NCBI GenBank assembly: GCA_022559845.1
Contig: CM040118.1
Location: forward strand, 162,894,331-162,958,330
DNA length: 64,000 nucleotides
Direction: 5' to 3'
From: Amorphophallus konjac
Taxonomy: Eukaryota; Streptophyta; Magnoliopsida; Alismatales; Araceae
A model generated the notes under the pieces. The model was not told the origin of the DNA. It ran no database searches and worked only from the letters and a program-made list of their open reading frames with translations. The translations under genes and the position numbers were made by a program. Below, in pieces: positions 1 to 11,322 of the stretch; the first letter of the stretch is position 1; each line of letters opens with the position of its first letter.

Positions 1-374
1 GCTGAGGAAGTGTGCCGCTGAAGGGCTAAAAGGGTGTACCGCTGAAGGGCTGAGGAGTGTGCCGCTGAAGGGCCAAAAGGGTGTACTGCTGAAGGGCTAG
101 GAGTGTGCCGCTGAAGGGCTAAAAGGGTGTACCGCTGAAGGGCTAAGAGTGTGCCGCTGAAGGGCTAAGAGGGTGTGCCGCTGAAGGGCTAGGAGTGTGC
201 CACTGAAGGGCTAAAATGGTGTACCGCTGAAGGGCTAGGAGTGTGCCGCTGAAGGGCTAAGAGGGTGTACCGCTGAAGGGCTAGGAGTGTGCCGCTGAAG
301 GGCTAAAAGGGTGTACCGCTGAAGGGCTAGGAGTGTGCCACTGAAGGGCTAAAAGGGTGTACCGCTGAAGGGCT
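1..374. repeat. Minisatellite array, 22-24 bp unit (array 1)
   Basis: Head-to-tail copies of a 22-24 bp unit with core GTGTRCCGCTGAAGGGCT. Two spacer types, AAAAGG-like and AGGA-like, roughly alternate, giving a higher-order period of about 45 bp. The array is cut by the window start, so its full length is unknown. The same core returns in the arrays at 890-1270 and 2145-2625. No gene is seen here. Confidence 0.9.
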
Positions 375-889
375 AGGTTGAAAAATACCGATGAGGGCCC
401 ACTCTCCCTCTAGTTCTTTTAAGGCTTTTCTTTTCTTCTTTTCTGATTTTTATTAAGTTTGCATGGGTTTCTCATTTTCTTCTCTTGATCAATTTCCATT
501 CTTTCTCCCATGAGGACGAATGTTCAAGTTGTTTAGTTGTCATTCGATTTGGCTCTCTTTATGTTGATTACGGTTCCCTTGCCTTGGTGAACGTATTTTA
601 CCATTGTTCTTTTCGTTTGTTTGTTGCTTTCTTTTAGTCTTTTTAAGGTGTGGTTGTTCCATTTGTTTGTTACTTCCTTTTGTCTTTTAACATGTTATCG
701 TTTCTAACAAAAATTCGGCAGCATCTCCCATTGACCCGAGCGTAAAGGAGATACAGGGAACGCGCCCACATGGAGTGGCGGAACCCGACAACTGGAGGTG
801 GGCGCCCGAGAGCGGCAACACCTTTATAAACCTCGGAAAACTTGGAGGGAACGGCGAGTGGAAGACTACTCTAGGACTGGCTGAGGGGG
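375..889. other. Non-repetitive spacer between arrays
   Basis: T-rich at first, then more GC-rich from about 690. No coding region with domain support and no RNA gene seen. Short open frames of about 100 codons around 687-1043 run across array boundaries and look like chance frames. Confidence 0.6.
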
Positions 890-1270
890 GGGGATGCACC
901 GGGCAAGAAGGAAGGGCAAGTGTGCCGGGCAAGGGAGGCACGAGAGGGCGTGCCGGCGAAGGGCCTGGCCGAGGCGTGCCGGGGAAGAATTGGTTGGGGT
1001 GTGCCGCTGGAGGCACAGTCGGGGTGTGCCGTTGAAGGCACAATTAGGGTGTGCCGCTGGAGGCACAATCAGGGTGTGCCGCTGGAGGCACAACTGGGTG
1101 TGCCGCTGAAGGCACAATTAGGGTGTGCCGTTGGAGGCACAATCAGGGTGTGCCGCTGGAGGCACAATCAGGCTGTGCCGCTGGAGGCACAACTGGGTGT
1201 GCCGCTGAAGGCACAATTAGAGCGTGCCGTTGGAGGCACCATCAGGGTGTGCCGCTGGAGGCACAGCAGG
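890..1270. repeat. Minisatellite array, about 25-26 bp unit (array 2)
   Basis: Tandem copies of a 25-26 bp unit with core GTGTGCCGCTGGAGGCACAA, regular from about 1005 and more degenerate before that. The core GTGCCGCTGRAGG is shared with the arrays on either side, but the unit length and spacer differ, so the three arrays appear to have been amplified separately from one seed. Several frames stay open through it by chance. Confidence 0.85.
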
Positions 1271-1559
1271 GGAATGAATGGAGATCCATGGCCCCGTAGG
1301 GAGGCTAAAACACCGAAAGGGGGGGAAGGCACGATCAAACGCACGCAAAATACCTAAACGGACGGAGACGGTGAGAAACCCAAAGAAGAGGGATTTCCAT
1401 TCATAAATAAAATAAAAAAAAAGAAGGCGGCCATAGCCGGCCATGTATACATCAAAAACACCGGGGTGGAAGATACAGCGACGAGGAGGGAAAAGAAAAG
1501 CATGAAGAAGAAAAAAATGGGGGAGGTTAAGGTCGAGCAGGGGCGACGGCTCCCTGGTC

Positions 1560-1920
1560 TTCCCCACTCCCCCTTCTACATCTCTCTTTCTCTCTTTTTC
1601 CCTTACTCTCTTTCTCTCTCTCACTCGTCGGTGGACGCCGGAGGGCCTCCCTCTTCTTCTCTTCTTCTTCTTCTCTTTCTCTTCCTGCAGACGACGGTGG
1701 ACGGAGCAGCAGGGGGGGGAGCCAGAGCCTCCCCTCCTCCTCTTCTCTTCTCTCTTCGCACGGACGGCGGTGGTGGGTGGAACGGCGAACTTCCCCCCTT
1801 CTCTTCTTCTCTTCCCTCTTCTTCTCTTCTCCTTCTTCTTCTCTTATTCTCTTTCTCTTCTTCTCCTCTGCGTCTCTGCCCCTGAGTCTCTTCTCCGTCT
1901 CTCCTCCTTTTTTTTTCTTC
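1560..1920. repeat. CT-rich low-complexity tract (TTC/TCTT)
   Basis: Long pyrimidine-rich stretch of imperfect TTC, TCTT and CTCT repeats. A TATA-like TTTTATAC follows at 1937-1944. Arginine/glutamate-rich minus-strand frames over this tract are by-products of the composition. No gene is called. Confidence 0.8.
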
Positions 1921-2144
1921 TCCGGAATGGGAGGGGTTTTATACCCCCAGCAGCGGGAGCCCTCGAGCACGGCCATCGAGGGCGGGAAGCGGCTGGTGAT
2001 GATGGGGTTTGACTTCCCCTGTCCTGGCTATCAGGGGAGTAGCCTGCGTAGCCCAACCGTTGGTTGACACCTCGGACATCTCACTGCGCGCCAAGGATAC
2101 GTAGGGCATGGGCTTCACATCATTCGGCCGTTGAAACGCCTTCG

Positions 2145-2625
2145 CGCTGTGCCGCTGGTGGGCTCAATAAGTGTGCCGCAGGAGGGCCAAAAAGGCGTGC
2201 CGCTGAAGCCCCAAAGGGGCGTGCCGTTGAAGCCCCAAATGGGCGTACCGCTGAAGCCCCAAATGGGCATGCCGCTGAAGGCCAAAAATAGTGTGCCGTT
2301 GAAGGCTTGAAATAGTGTGCCGTTGAAGGCTTGAAATAGTGTGCCGTTGAAGGCCTGAAATAGTGTGCCGTTGAAGGCTTGAAATAGTGTGCCGTTGAAG
2401 GCTTGAAATAGTGTGCCATTGAAGGCTTGCAGGGTGTGCCGTTGAAAGGGCATAAGGGCGTGCCGCTGAAGGCCCAGGGGTGTACCGCTGAAGGGCCAAA
2501 AGGCTGTGCCACTGAAGGCCCAGGGGTGTACCGCTGGAGGGCCAAAAGGCTGTGCCGCTGAAGGCCCAAGGGGTGTACCGCTGAAGGGCCAAAAGGCTGT
2601 GCCGCTGAAGGGCTAAAATGGACAG
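2145..2625. repeat. Minisatellite array, 24-bp unit (array 3)
   Basis: Tandem 24-bp units, best preserved at about 2288-2430, with core GTGTGCCGTTGAAGGCTTGA. They are flanked by divergent copies whose core is GTGTACCGCTGAAGGGCC, close to array 1. Because 24 is a multiple of 3, minus-strand frames stay open for up to 211 codons with periodic FNGTLFQA-like words. These are not treated as genes. Confidence 0.9.
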
Positions 2626-2863
2626 TTCTGAGCCCGTTGTGAGCACGAGTTGTGGCCCATTTAATTTTCTTTGAGGCCCATGGATTGTGGGGGCTCTTGG
2701 TGGTTGATTTCTCTTCACTGTCGTGACTCCGGAGACGGCTTCACGGCAGTGTGCATATTTGGGGAGTCCGGATGACCAGTCCCTCCGGGGCTTCTTCACT
2801 CGGTGCCGTTGTTAATGCTGGGCTGAGCTGGATATCTGTGCGTGCAATTTTTGGTGTCCACAA
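2626..2863 (+). other. Possible end of an older LTR with PBS-like sequence
   Basis: No gene. The segment ends with TGCA, then ATTTT, then TGGTGTCCACAA directly before the left LTR of the giant element. LTR end, short gap and TGG-initial primer-binding-like motif is how a plus-strand 5' LTR meets its interior. The repeat-rich DNA from 1 to about 2842 could therefore be the LTR of an older element interrupted at 2864. This is inference; no partner LTR lies in the window. Confidence 0.3.
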
Positions 2864-3455
2864 TGTGAGTTTCTTCTTCCTCTTCCTTCGGCCGGCTGAC
2901 GGAGAGGGCTTCCTTTGGTTATCCTTGCAAAACATAGCAGACGAAACAAATGGACTGTGGATTAGAATGAAAGTAGTGTAGTACCGGTCCCTCGATATGA
3001 AAATAGCAGAGTCATGTTCAAACGCGCACCTGGTTGGTGTTGTTTGAAACCCCTTTAGAACTAAAGGTTGAAAAATGATATGATGAAATGCACACCGAAA
3101 TATTCTCAATGAGGGGATTGTATTACAAACATAATGATGAGTGATGCATGCAAAAGAATTAACTAACCGAACATAATGCAAAAGGAGAGAAATGCTTATT
3201 GGTAGGTGCCGATGACAGTTTTCGGAAGAAGCATCGTTAACACAAACACAGCATGACCGAGGGCCTTCAAAACAGACTTCAGAAACTGGTTAAGCTGAGC
3301 ATAAGCATACACACGTATACATATATATATGAGTAGTAAATATACTTACATAAACATATACATAAACATATTAAACATTTTACACATATTTACATAAACA
3401 TATATAAATATATACATAAACTGGTCGAAATAAAAGAATGGGAATTTAAGAGAGA

Positions 3456-4535
3456 AGGAGAGAAAGAGAGGGAGAGAACTTGTTCTCTCTCTTTTTTTTT
3501 AGAATTTTTTTTATATCTTAGATCTAGAGGTAAGAAAACATAAGGATGAGGAAAGAAAAGGACAGAAAGGAGAAAAACAAGATTAAAAAAAATAGATATA
3601 TATTATACAAAAGAAAGGAAAAAAATGGAGGGAGAGAGAGATCGAGAGAGGGAGAGAGAGAGAGAGTGAGACAGAGAGGTGGAGAAGAGAAAGAGACGGA
3701 GGGGGGGAGAGGAGAAGAGAGAGACAGAGGAGAGACGGAGGGGGAGAGAAGACGGAGGGGGAGAGAAAGAGAGAGAGAGAGGGGGCGTGTGAGAGAGAGA
3801 GGGGAAGAAAGAGGGAGAGAGACGGTGGGAGGGGGAGAGTGAGACGCAGAGAGAGGGAGAGAAAGGCGGAGGGGGGAGAGAGAAAAAGAGAGAGGGAGGA
3901 GAGATGGAGGGGGGACCACGGCGAGAGGAAGAGAGAGGATAATAAAAAAAATTAAAAAAGAGAGAGAGGGACGGTGGAGGAGACGGAGGAGGTGGAGAGA
4001 GGGAAGCAGAGAGAGGAGAAAGAGAACGGGAGAGAGGGAGAAAAGGATAATAAAAATAATAATAAAAAAATAAAAGAAAGAGAACATGGGGGAGAGATCG
4101 AGAGAGAGAGAGAGAGACGGTGGGAGGGGGGGAAGAATGAGAAGCAGAGAGAGGGAGAGGGATGAAGAAAATAAAAGGAAAAAAGGGGATGACTGAAAGA
4201 GAGAAAAATAGAGAGATTGGGTTTGGGAGAAAAGACGTGGGAGAGAGAAGAGAGGGAGGGAAAGAAAAGGAAATCAAAAAAATCAAAAAAAAGGCACAGA
4301 ATGAGAGAGTTCGAGATAGAGAGAAAGGGGGAGAAATAAGATTAAAAAAAGTGACGATGAGAGATTAGTGGGGAGAGAGAACGTGAAAGGAAGAAGAGAG
4401 GGAGGGAAAGAAGAGGGAGAAAGAGAGGGAGTTGGAAATGAAAAAAATTAATTAAAAAAAGGTAAAAGGATCGAGAGAGAGTGGAGACGGTGGGAGGAAG
4501 AGAGAGAGAAAGAGAGGGAGAGAGAGAGAGGGAGA
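3456..4535. repeat. Purine-rich GA tract inside the LTR
   Basis: About 1.1 kb of nearly pure purine on the plus strand: GAGAGA, GGAGGG and AAAGAG runs interrupted by short A-rich stretches. Its counterpart is at 29921-30997. Serine/leucine/proline-rich minus frames and Arg/Glu-rich plus frames come from composition alone. Such a mirror-like purine tract could adopt triplex or other non-B forms, which is inference. Confidence 0.85.
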
Positions 4536-5397
4536 AACACAGGGGAGGGGATGGCAGGCGGCAGTTGCAGAGGAAGGCGACGGCGGCTTCGCAACGGTCA
4601 CGACGAAAGAGGGGGGGCACGACGGTGGAGGTGGCCAGTGTGTGGACGACGATGGCGGCCGGCAGGGTGCTCCGGTGGCAGCGGCTGGTCCCGGTGGTGT
4701 TGGCCGACGGCGGTCCGACGGTGACGACAGCGGCAGCGTGGGGGAGCTTCGCAACGAACGGGGGGTGGTCGAGGGTGGCTGCCGTGGGTTCACAGTGGCG
4801 GCGGTGTGAGGGTGTAATGTGGTGCGGTGGTTCGGTGGCTGTAGAGGAGAGAAAGAGAAAAAGAGAGGGGAGGCAGTGGAGGTGAGGGTGGTGGCCGGAG
4901 GATGGCAGCGGTGGTTGACGGTGGTCGGAGGGAGGCGGCGTGGTGGACGTGGGTGTGGTGACGGGGAGAGGAGCTGTGGTGGAGGGCGTCGTGGGCAGTT
5001 AACAGAGGGAGAGGGGGAGAGGAAAAAGGAGCTGGGTTCGTGGGTGTTCGCCTGGGGGAAAAGGGAGGAGGGTGGAGGCTTGTGGCTGCGAAGTGGGGTG
5101 CTGTGTGAGAAAAGGGAGAGAGAGAGAGAGAGCCAGAGAGCCGTGAGAGGGTGTTGGCCAAGGAGGATCCGAGGGAGGAGATGGGGTTGGCAGAGAAGTG
5201 TGTCCTATGTGTTGTGCCTTGGTGGAGAGGGGTGTGTGCAGTGTGTGTCTGTATGTGCCGTGGTGGAGAGGGTGAGAACAGTGAGTGGGGTGTGGGTATG
5301 TGCAGCGAGAGTGAGGGTGAGAACAGTGAGAAGGGGGTTACGTGAGAGAGAGAGAGGGAAGAAAATAGAGAGAGAGAAAGATACGTGAGGATGTAAC

Positions 5398-6515
5398 GTA
5401 GTCAATGTATAGACACAATGTATAGACTTTGAGAGGTAGTCAATAGAGAAAGAGACGTGAGGATGATTAGGAGGAAACCAATGTATAGACTTTGAGAGGA
5501 TGTACAGACTTTGTGAAGCCAATGTATAGACTTTGAACTTTGTAACGTAGGTAAAGATAGGAACGTATAGACTTTGAGGAAGCCAATGCATAGACTTTGA
5601 GAGGATGTACAGACTTTGTGAAGCCAATGTATAGACTTTGAGGAATGTACAGACCTTGTAACGTAGGTAAAGATAGGAACGTATAGACTTTGAGGAGGCC
5701 AATGTATATACTTTGAGAGGATGTACAGACTTGGTGAAGCCAATGTATAGACTTTGAGGAAGCCAATGTATAGACTTTGAGGATGTACAGACTTTGTGAA
5801 GCCAATGTATAGACTTTGAGGAAGCCAATGTATAGACTTTGAGGAAGTACAAACTTTGTGAAGCCAATGTATAGACTTTGAGGAAGCCAATGTATAGACT
5901 TTGAGGATGTACAGACTTTGTGAAGCCAATGTATAGACTTTGAGGAAGCCAATGTATAGACTTTGAGGATCTACAGACTTTGTGAAGCCAATGTATAGAC
6001 TTTGAGGAAGCTAATGTATAGACTTTGAGGACGTACAGACTTTGTGAAGCCAATGTATAGACTTTGAGGATGCCAATGTATAGACTTTGAGTGAATGTGG
6101 AGATGAATGTATAGACTTGGAGGAATGTATAGACTTTGGAGATGAATGTATAGACTTGGAGTGGATGTATAGACTTTTAGAGATGAATGTATAGACTTGG
6201 AGTGAATGTGGAGATGAATGTATAGACTTGGAGTGAATGTATATACTTTGGAGATACATGGATTTAGGGACTATATAGACTTTGGAGAATGTACAGACTT
6301 GCTATGTATAGACTTGCTAAGCTGAACGTACAGACTTGCCAGCTGCAACGTACAGACTTGCTAAGCTGAACGTACAGACTTGCTGCAACGTATAGACTTC
6401 GAACGTACAGACTTGCTGCAACGTACAGACTTTGAACGTACAGACTTGCTGCAACGTACAGACTTGAACGTACAGACTTGCTGCAACGTACAGACTTGGA
6501 CGTGCAGACTCGCCA
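5398..6515. repeat. LTR-embedded satellite arrays (GTAYAGACTT core)
   Basis: Three sub-arrays follow one another. At about 5404-6090 there is a 62-bp higher-order unit made of a 23-bp monomer (GCCAATGTATAGACTTTGAG core) plus a 39-bp monomer, with a few longer interruptions. At about 6090-6260 the variant core is GAATGTATAGACTTGGAG. At about 6290-6515 an approximately 18-bp unit has core AACGTACAGACTTGCTGC. All share GTAYAGACTT. The arrays recur at 8847-9963 and 31859-33060. Minus-strand frames of up to 282 codons across them are not genes. Confidence 0.9.
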
Positions 6516-6631
6516 AGTCATCAAAGCAAAAATGATTAATCACCCACATGAATCAAATGTGCGAGTCACTTTAGGGCATCACGGTGTAATATGAGGTCTA
6601 CCCAGGAAAACGTGAAAACGGCGTGTCTACA

Positions 6632-6645
6632 GCTGCCCCGCCTGG
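6632..6645 (-). other. Polypurine-tract-like sequence of the giant element
   Basis: The minus strand reads CCAGGCGGGGCAGC immediately before the 3' LTR start TGTAGACACG. A G-rich tract touching the 3' LTR is where plus-strand DNA synthesis is primed in LTR retrotransposons. It is interrupted by C residues, so it is imperfect. A second copy lies at 10080-10093 inside the tandem duplication. Confidence 0.5.
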
Positions 6646-7872
6646 GCATCTGCTTTGTAGGAAAAGGACATGTAATAGAATGGAATGAAATGGATGGGAT
6701 GAAATGGAGTGAAGTGAAAAGTAGGTGCCAAGGTGTGATGAGACACGCCTTCATCATTTTCCTGATGGGAATCTTTCTCGAGTTTCACCGAAGTAACCTT
6801 GAAGGAAGCTCTTCAAAATCGATCATTGTTTGGATGATAAACACATAGGGAATGATAAAATGTGCACTGGGGCACAAACAATTAAAAGGACCAACTTCAC
6901 GGTGCGGAAGTACCTGGGTCGTAGGCCTGCAGGTTTCACCATTGGAGAGCGGTTACCAGCCATTGTGGACGTGCTATAGCCTAGGTGGGTCCGAGGGGAA
7001 TGAAAAAAGATGATTTGGGGACAAATCCAAACAATGATTTCTTCCAGAGAAACATCTCAAGACAGCCTCGGGAAAACTCAGTACTCGACTCAGAATGGAA
7101 TATCTCATATGTAAGCATTTAAGCACAGTGACTCACACAATCAAAGTAAGTGAATGATTTTCCATGATAAACTCAAAGTCCTACATGAATGCATGCTGGG
7201 TTTAAAAGAAAAAATTAAAACAAAAGAAAATAGAAGGTAGTCAAGGATAATATTGCTAAGTTGTGAAGAGTGGGTCAGGATACCGATGCGGTGAGTTGAC
7301 ACTGAGCCGAGGCCCGTTTATCCGCGCATCGACTCATCGAACGGAACCATCGTCCCCATACTATCACTACTCAACGGCCTATCCGTACGATTCGAACTCT
7401 TCCGAGATCATCACTGTTTTTGTTGAAGGGGAACTCAGATCTCGGATTCATTCGGACCGTAAGGTCCTTGACATGCTCATATAGTAAGATGCAAGACGCA
7501 GTGGGGTCAGTCACCGAGGTGACTTAAGGGCGGGACATGATATCCCATTTATATATATATATATATATTTTTTTGATTTTTATTTTTTTTCATCATCATT
7601 TTTTTCTTTTGTGATACCTGCAATCGACAGTTAGCACACAATTATTGCATAAGAAATAAAATTGCATTCTACTGTACAAAGAAATCTGCACACCAAAGTG
7701 ATTCACAGAGACTATCAAAACACTGTGCAAAGCAAACCATATTCCCTCGGTCAAAGTCCATGACGGTAACTCATCATTAATGCTTTACTTTTACCGTTTT
7801 ACCACCTTTCCTCCTATAAGTACCCCCTAGCTCTTAGCCAGATGTCATTCAAGGGTATTCTATTCTTTTGAG
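6646..7872. other. Spacer between the 3' LTR and truncated antisense gene copy
   Basis: Repeated with very few changes at 10094-11322. It includes an open frame of 73 codons (7263-7484, repeated at 10711-10932) with no recognisable domain. Upstream of the PMD-like reading frame are a (TA)n run near 7550 and a TATA-like TATAAG at 7815-7820. No other gene is supported. Confidence 0.5.
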
Positions 7873-8411
7873 ATGAGAAGAGAGAGGTCCCAGTCCTTGG
7901 AGATGGAGGGTGAACCTTCCCGCCTTACCAAAAGGGGGAGATTCGATCGCGAATTCAAGAAATTGACCGACATTGAAGGTCATATGAGCGAAAGGATTTG
8001 CTCGCGGATGGTAAGTCTAGCTCTTTTCCTCTATTTTTCCTGCATGAGTCCTTTCTTATCTCTTGATTCTTTTCTTTCCTTTTCTTTCAGCCGTATCCTC
8101 TCTTTCTGGGCCCGGGGAAATTCTCCAGGCTGCCGTGGCTGTCGAAGCTCACGTCCAACATTACTACCGACATGAGGGTTTTTATTTCAAAGTGGCACCT
8201 TCAAGGCCTGGTCATCCACGCCAAATATTATAACAAGATTTGCATGGATTGGGCACCCATGGGTGCACTGATAGAGGTTTGGCACCCTGAAACCCACACC
8301 TTCGTCTTTCCGACTTTTGAATCGACGATCCTTCTGGAGGAGGTGGAACTCCTGCTTGGCTTAACAGAGGGTGGTCGGAGGGAGGCGGCGTGGTGGACGT
8401 GGGTGTGGTGA
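7873..8411 (+). pseudogene. 5'-truncated copy of antisense PMD/DUF7745-like gene (copy 1, broken)
   Basis: Exon 1 (ATG 7873 to 8010), an 80-bp GT-AG intron (8011-8090) and the beginning of exon 2 match the complete copy at 11323-12758. At 8364, in the middle of exon 2, the sequence stops matching and runs through five filler bases into LTR sequence. The frame then ends at 8411 after about 15 foreign codons. The promoter and splice signals are intact, so a short chimeric transcript is possible. The loss was caused by the tandem duplication, because the second copy keeps the full gene. Confidence 0.85.
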
Positions 8412-10079
8412 CGGGGAGAGGAGCTGTGGTGGAGGGCGTCGTGGGCAGTTAACAGAGGGAGAGGGGGAGAGGAAAAAGGAGCTGGGTTCGTGGGTGTTCG
8501 CCTGGGGGAAAAGGGAGGAGGGTGGAGGCTTGTGGCTGCGAAGTGGGGTGCTGTGTGAGAAAAGGGAGAGAGAGAGAGAGAGCCAGAGAGCCGTGAGAGG
8601 GTGTTGGCCAAGGAGGATCCGAGGGAGGAGATGGGGTTGGCAGAGAAGTGTGTCCTGTGTGTTGTGCCTTGGTGGAGAGGGGTGTGTGCAGTGTGTGTCT
8701 GTATGTGCCGTGGTGGAGAGGGTGAGAACAGTGAGTGGGGTGTGGGTATGTGCAGCGAGAGTGAGGGTGAGAACAGTGAGAAGGGGGTTACGTGAGAGAG
8801 AGAGAGGGAAGAAAATAGAGAGAGAAAGATACGTGAGGATGTAACGTAGTCAATGTATAGACACAATGTATAGACTTTGAGAGGTAGTCAATAGAGAAAG
8901 AGACGTGAGGATGATTAGGAGGAAACCAATGTATAGACTTTGAGAGGATGTACAGACTTTGTGAAGCCAATGTATAGACTTTGAACTTTGTAACGTAGGT
9001 AAAGATAGGAACGTATAGACTTTGAGGAAGCCAATGCATAGACTTTGAGAGGATGTACAGACTTTGTGAAGCCAATGTATAGACTTTGAGGAATGTACAG
9101 ACCTTGTAACGTAGGTAAAGATAGGAACGTATAGACTTTGAGGAGGCCAATGTATATACTTTGAGAGGATGTACAGACTTGGTGAAGCCAATGTATAGAC
9201 TTTGAGGAAGCCAATGTATAGACTTTGAGGATGTACAGACTTTGTGAAGCCAATGTATAGACTTTGAGGAAGCCAATGTATAGACTTTGAGGAAGTACAA
9301 ACTTTGTGAAGCCAATGTATAGACTTTGAGGAAGCCAATGTATAGACTTTGAGGATGTACAGACTTTGTGAAGCCAATGTATAGACTTTGAGGAAGCCAA
9401 TGTATAGACTTTGAGGATCTACAGACTTTGTGAAGCCAATGTATAGACTTTGAGGAAGCTAATGTATAGACTTTGAGGACGTACAGACTTTGTGAAGCCA
9501 ATGTATAGACTTTGAGGATGCCAATGTATAGACTTTGAGTGAATGTGGAGATGAATGTATAGACTTGGAGGAATGTATAGACTTTGGAGATGAATGTATA
9601 GACTTGGAGTGGATGTATAGACTTTTGGAGATGAATGTATAGACTTGGAGTGAATGTGGAGATGAATGTATAGACTTGGAGTGAATGTATATACTTTGGA
9701 GATACATGGATTTAGGGACTATATAGACTTTGGAGAATGTACAGACTTGCTATGTATAGACTTGCTAAGCTGAACGTACAGACTTGCCAGCTGCAACGTA
9801 CAGACTTGCTAAGCTGAACGTACAGACTTGCTGCAACGTATAGACTTCGAACGTACAGACTTGCTGCAACGTACAGACTTTGAACGTACAGACTTGCTGC
9901 AACGTACAGACTTGAACGTACAGACTTGCTGCAACGTACAGACTTGGACGTGCAGACTCGCCAAGTCATCAAAGCAAAAATGATTAATCACCCACATGAA
10001 TCAAATGTGCGAGTCACTTTAGGGCATCACGGTGTAATATGAGGTCTACCCAGGAAAACGTGAAAATGGCGTGTCTACA
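8370..10079 (-). repeat. Partial LTR copy carried by the tandem duplication
   Basis: Copy of 4920-6631: the GC-rich part of the LTR, all three satellite sub-arrays (8847-9963) and the LTR edge TCTACA at 10079. It lacks the first 2.06 kb of the LTR, including the GA tract. It is an internal third LTR fragment, not a separate insertion. Confidence 0.85.
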
Positions 10080-11264
10080 GCTGCCCCGCCTGGGCATCTG
10101 CTTTGTAGGAAAAGGACATGTAATAGAATGGAATGAAATGGATGGGATGAAATGGAGTGAAGTGAAAAGTAGGTGCCAAGGTGTGATGAGACACGCCTTC
10201 ATCATTTTCCTGATGGGAATCTTTCTCGAGTTTCACCGAAGTAACCTTGAAGGAAGCTCTTCGAAATCGATCATTGTTTGGATGATAAACACATAGGGAA
10301 TGATAAAATGTGCACTGGGGCACAAACAATTAAAAGGACCAACTTCACGGTGCGGAAGTACCTGGGTCGTAGGCCTGCAGGTTTCACCATTGGAGAGCGG
10401 TTACCAGCCATTGTGGACGTGCTATAGCCTAGGTGGGTCCGAGGGGAATGAAAAAAGATGATTTGGGGACAAATCCAAACAATGATTTCTTCCAGAGAAA
10501 CATCTCAAGACAGCCTCGGGAAAACTCAGTACTCGACTCAGAATGGAATATCTCATATGTAAGCATTTAAGCACAGTGACTCACACAATCAAAGTAAGTG
10601 AATGATTTTCCATGATAAACTCAAATTCCTACATGAATGCATGCTGGGTTTAAAAGAAAAAATTAAAACAAAAGAAAATAGAAGGTAGTCAAGGATAATA
10701 TTGCTAAGTTGTGAAGAGTGGGTCAGGATACCGATGCGGTGAGCTGACACTGAGCCGAGGCCCGTTTATCCGCGCATCGACTCATCGAACGGAACCATCG
10801 TCCCCATACTATCACTACTCAACGGCCTATCCGTACGATTCGAACTCTTCCGAGATCATCACTGTTTTTGTTGAAGGGGAACTCAGATCTCGGATTCATT
10901 CGGACCGTAAGGTCCTTGACATGCTCATATAGTAAGATGCAAGACGCAGTGGGGTCAGTCACCGAGGTGACTTAAGGGCGGGACATGATATCCCATTTAT
11001 ATATATATATATATATATTTTTTGATTTTTATTTTTTTTTCATCTTCATTTTTTTCTTTTGTGATACCTGCAATCGACAGTTAGCACACAATTATTGCAT
11101 AAGAAATAAAATTGCATTCTACTGTACAAAGAAATCTGCACACCAAAGTGATTCACAGAGACTATCAAAACACTGTGCAAAGCAAACCATATTCCCTCGG
11201 TCAAAGTCCATGACGGTAACTCATCATTAATGCTTTACTTTTACCGTTTTACCACCTTTCCTCC

Positions 11265-11270
11265 TATAAG
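11265..11270 (+). promoter_or_regulatory. TATA box of antisense gene 1
   Basis: TATAAG in the context CCTCCTATAAGTACCTCC, 53 bp before the first in-frame ATG (11323). The duplicate is at 7815-7820. The same arrangement, CGATCCTATAAATACCTCC, lies before antisense gene 2 at 14086. A promoter inside the element and pointing against gag-pol would let these genes be expressed independently of the LTR. Confidence 0.6.
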
Positions 11271-11322
11271 TACCTCCTAGCTCTTAGCCAGATGTCATTC
11301 AAGGGTATTCTATTCTTTTGAG

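Larger units (their letters stand above)
2864..6631 (-). repeat. 3' LTR of the giant element (left copy, 3768 bp)
   Basis: Direct repeat of 29341-33173, starting TGTGAGTTTC and ending GTGTCTACA on the plus strand. It contains, in order: about 600 bp of ordinary sequence with TA-rich runs; a purine-rich GA tract; a GC-rich stretch; and tandem arrays built on GTAYAGACTT. By eye the copies are about 97% alike in the first 600 bp and about 94% alike in the GC-rich middle, so they are older than the internal tandem duplication. No gene is supported inside; long frames here are low-complexity or repeat artefacts. Confidence 0.85.

Noticed and set aside
1..374. Possible CRISPR-like array
   Set aside because: Units are contiguous and nearly identical with no unique spacers, in a plant nuclear context. 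It is a minisatellite.
3524..4286. Leucine/serine/proline-rich frames that look like membrane proteins
   Set aside because: Produced by the CT/GA low-complexity tract. The same happens at 30059-31198.
5205..6053. Long minus-strand frame (282 codons) with KSIHWLPQSLYIGF-type repeats, and its relatives at 8788-9501 and 31862-32695
   Set aside because: The repeats follow the DNA array unit exactly and are open in more than one frame. There is no start context or domain. They are LTR satellites, not a repeat protein.
7263..7484. 73-codon frame kept in both copies of the tandem duplication
   Set aside because: The duplication is too recent for conservation to mean anything, and no family resemblance was seen.
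8365..8369. Idea that the tandem duplication arose by unequal crossing-over between LTR repeats
   Set aside because: The flanks of the two breakpoints share no useful homology and five extra bases are inserted, which fits end joining better.
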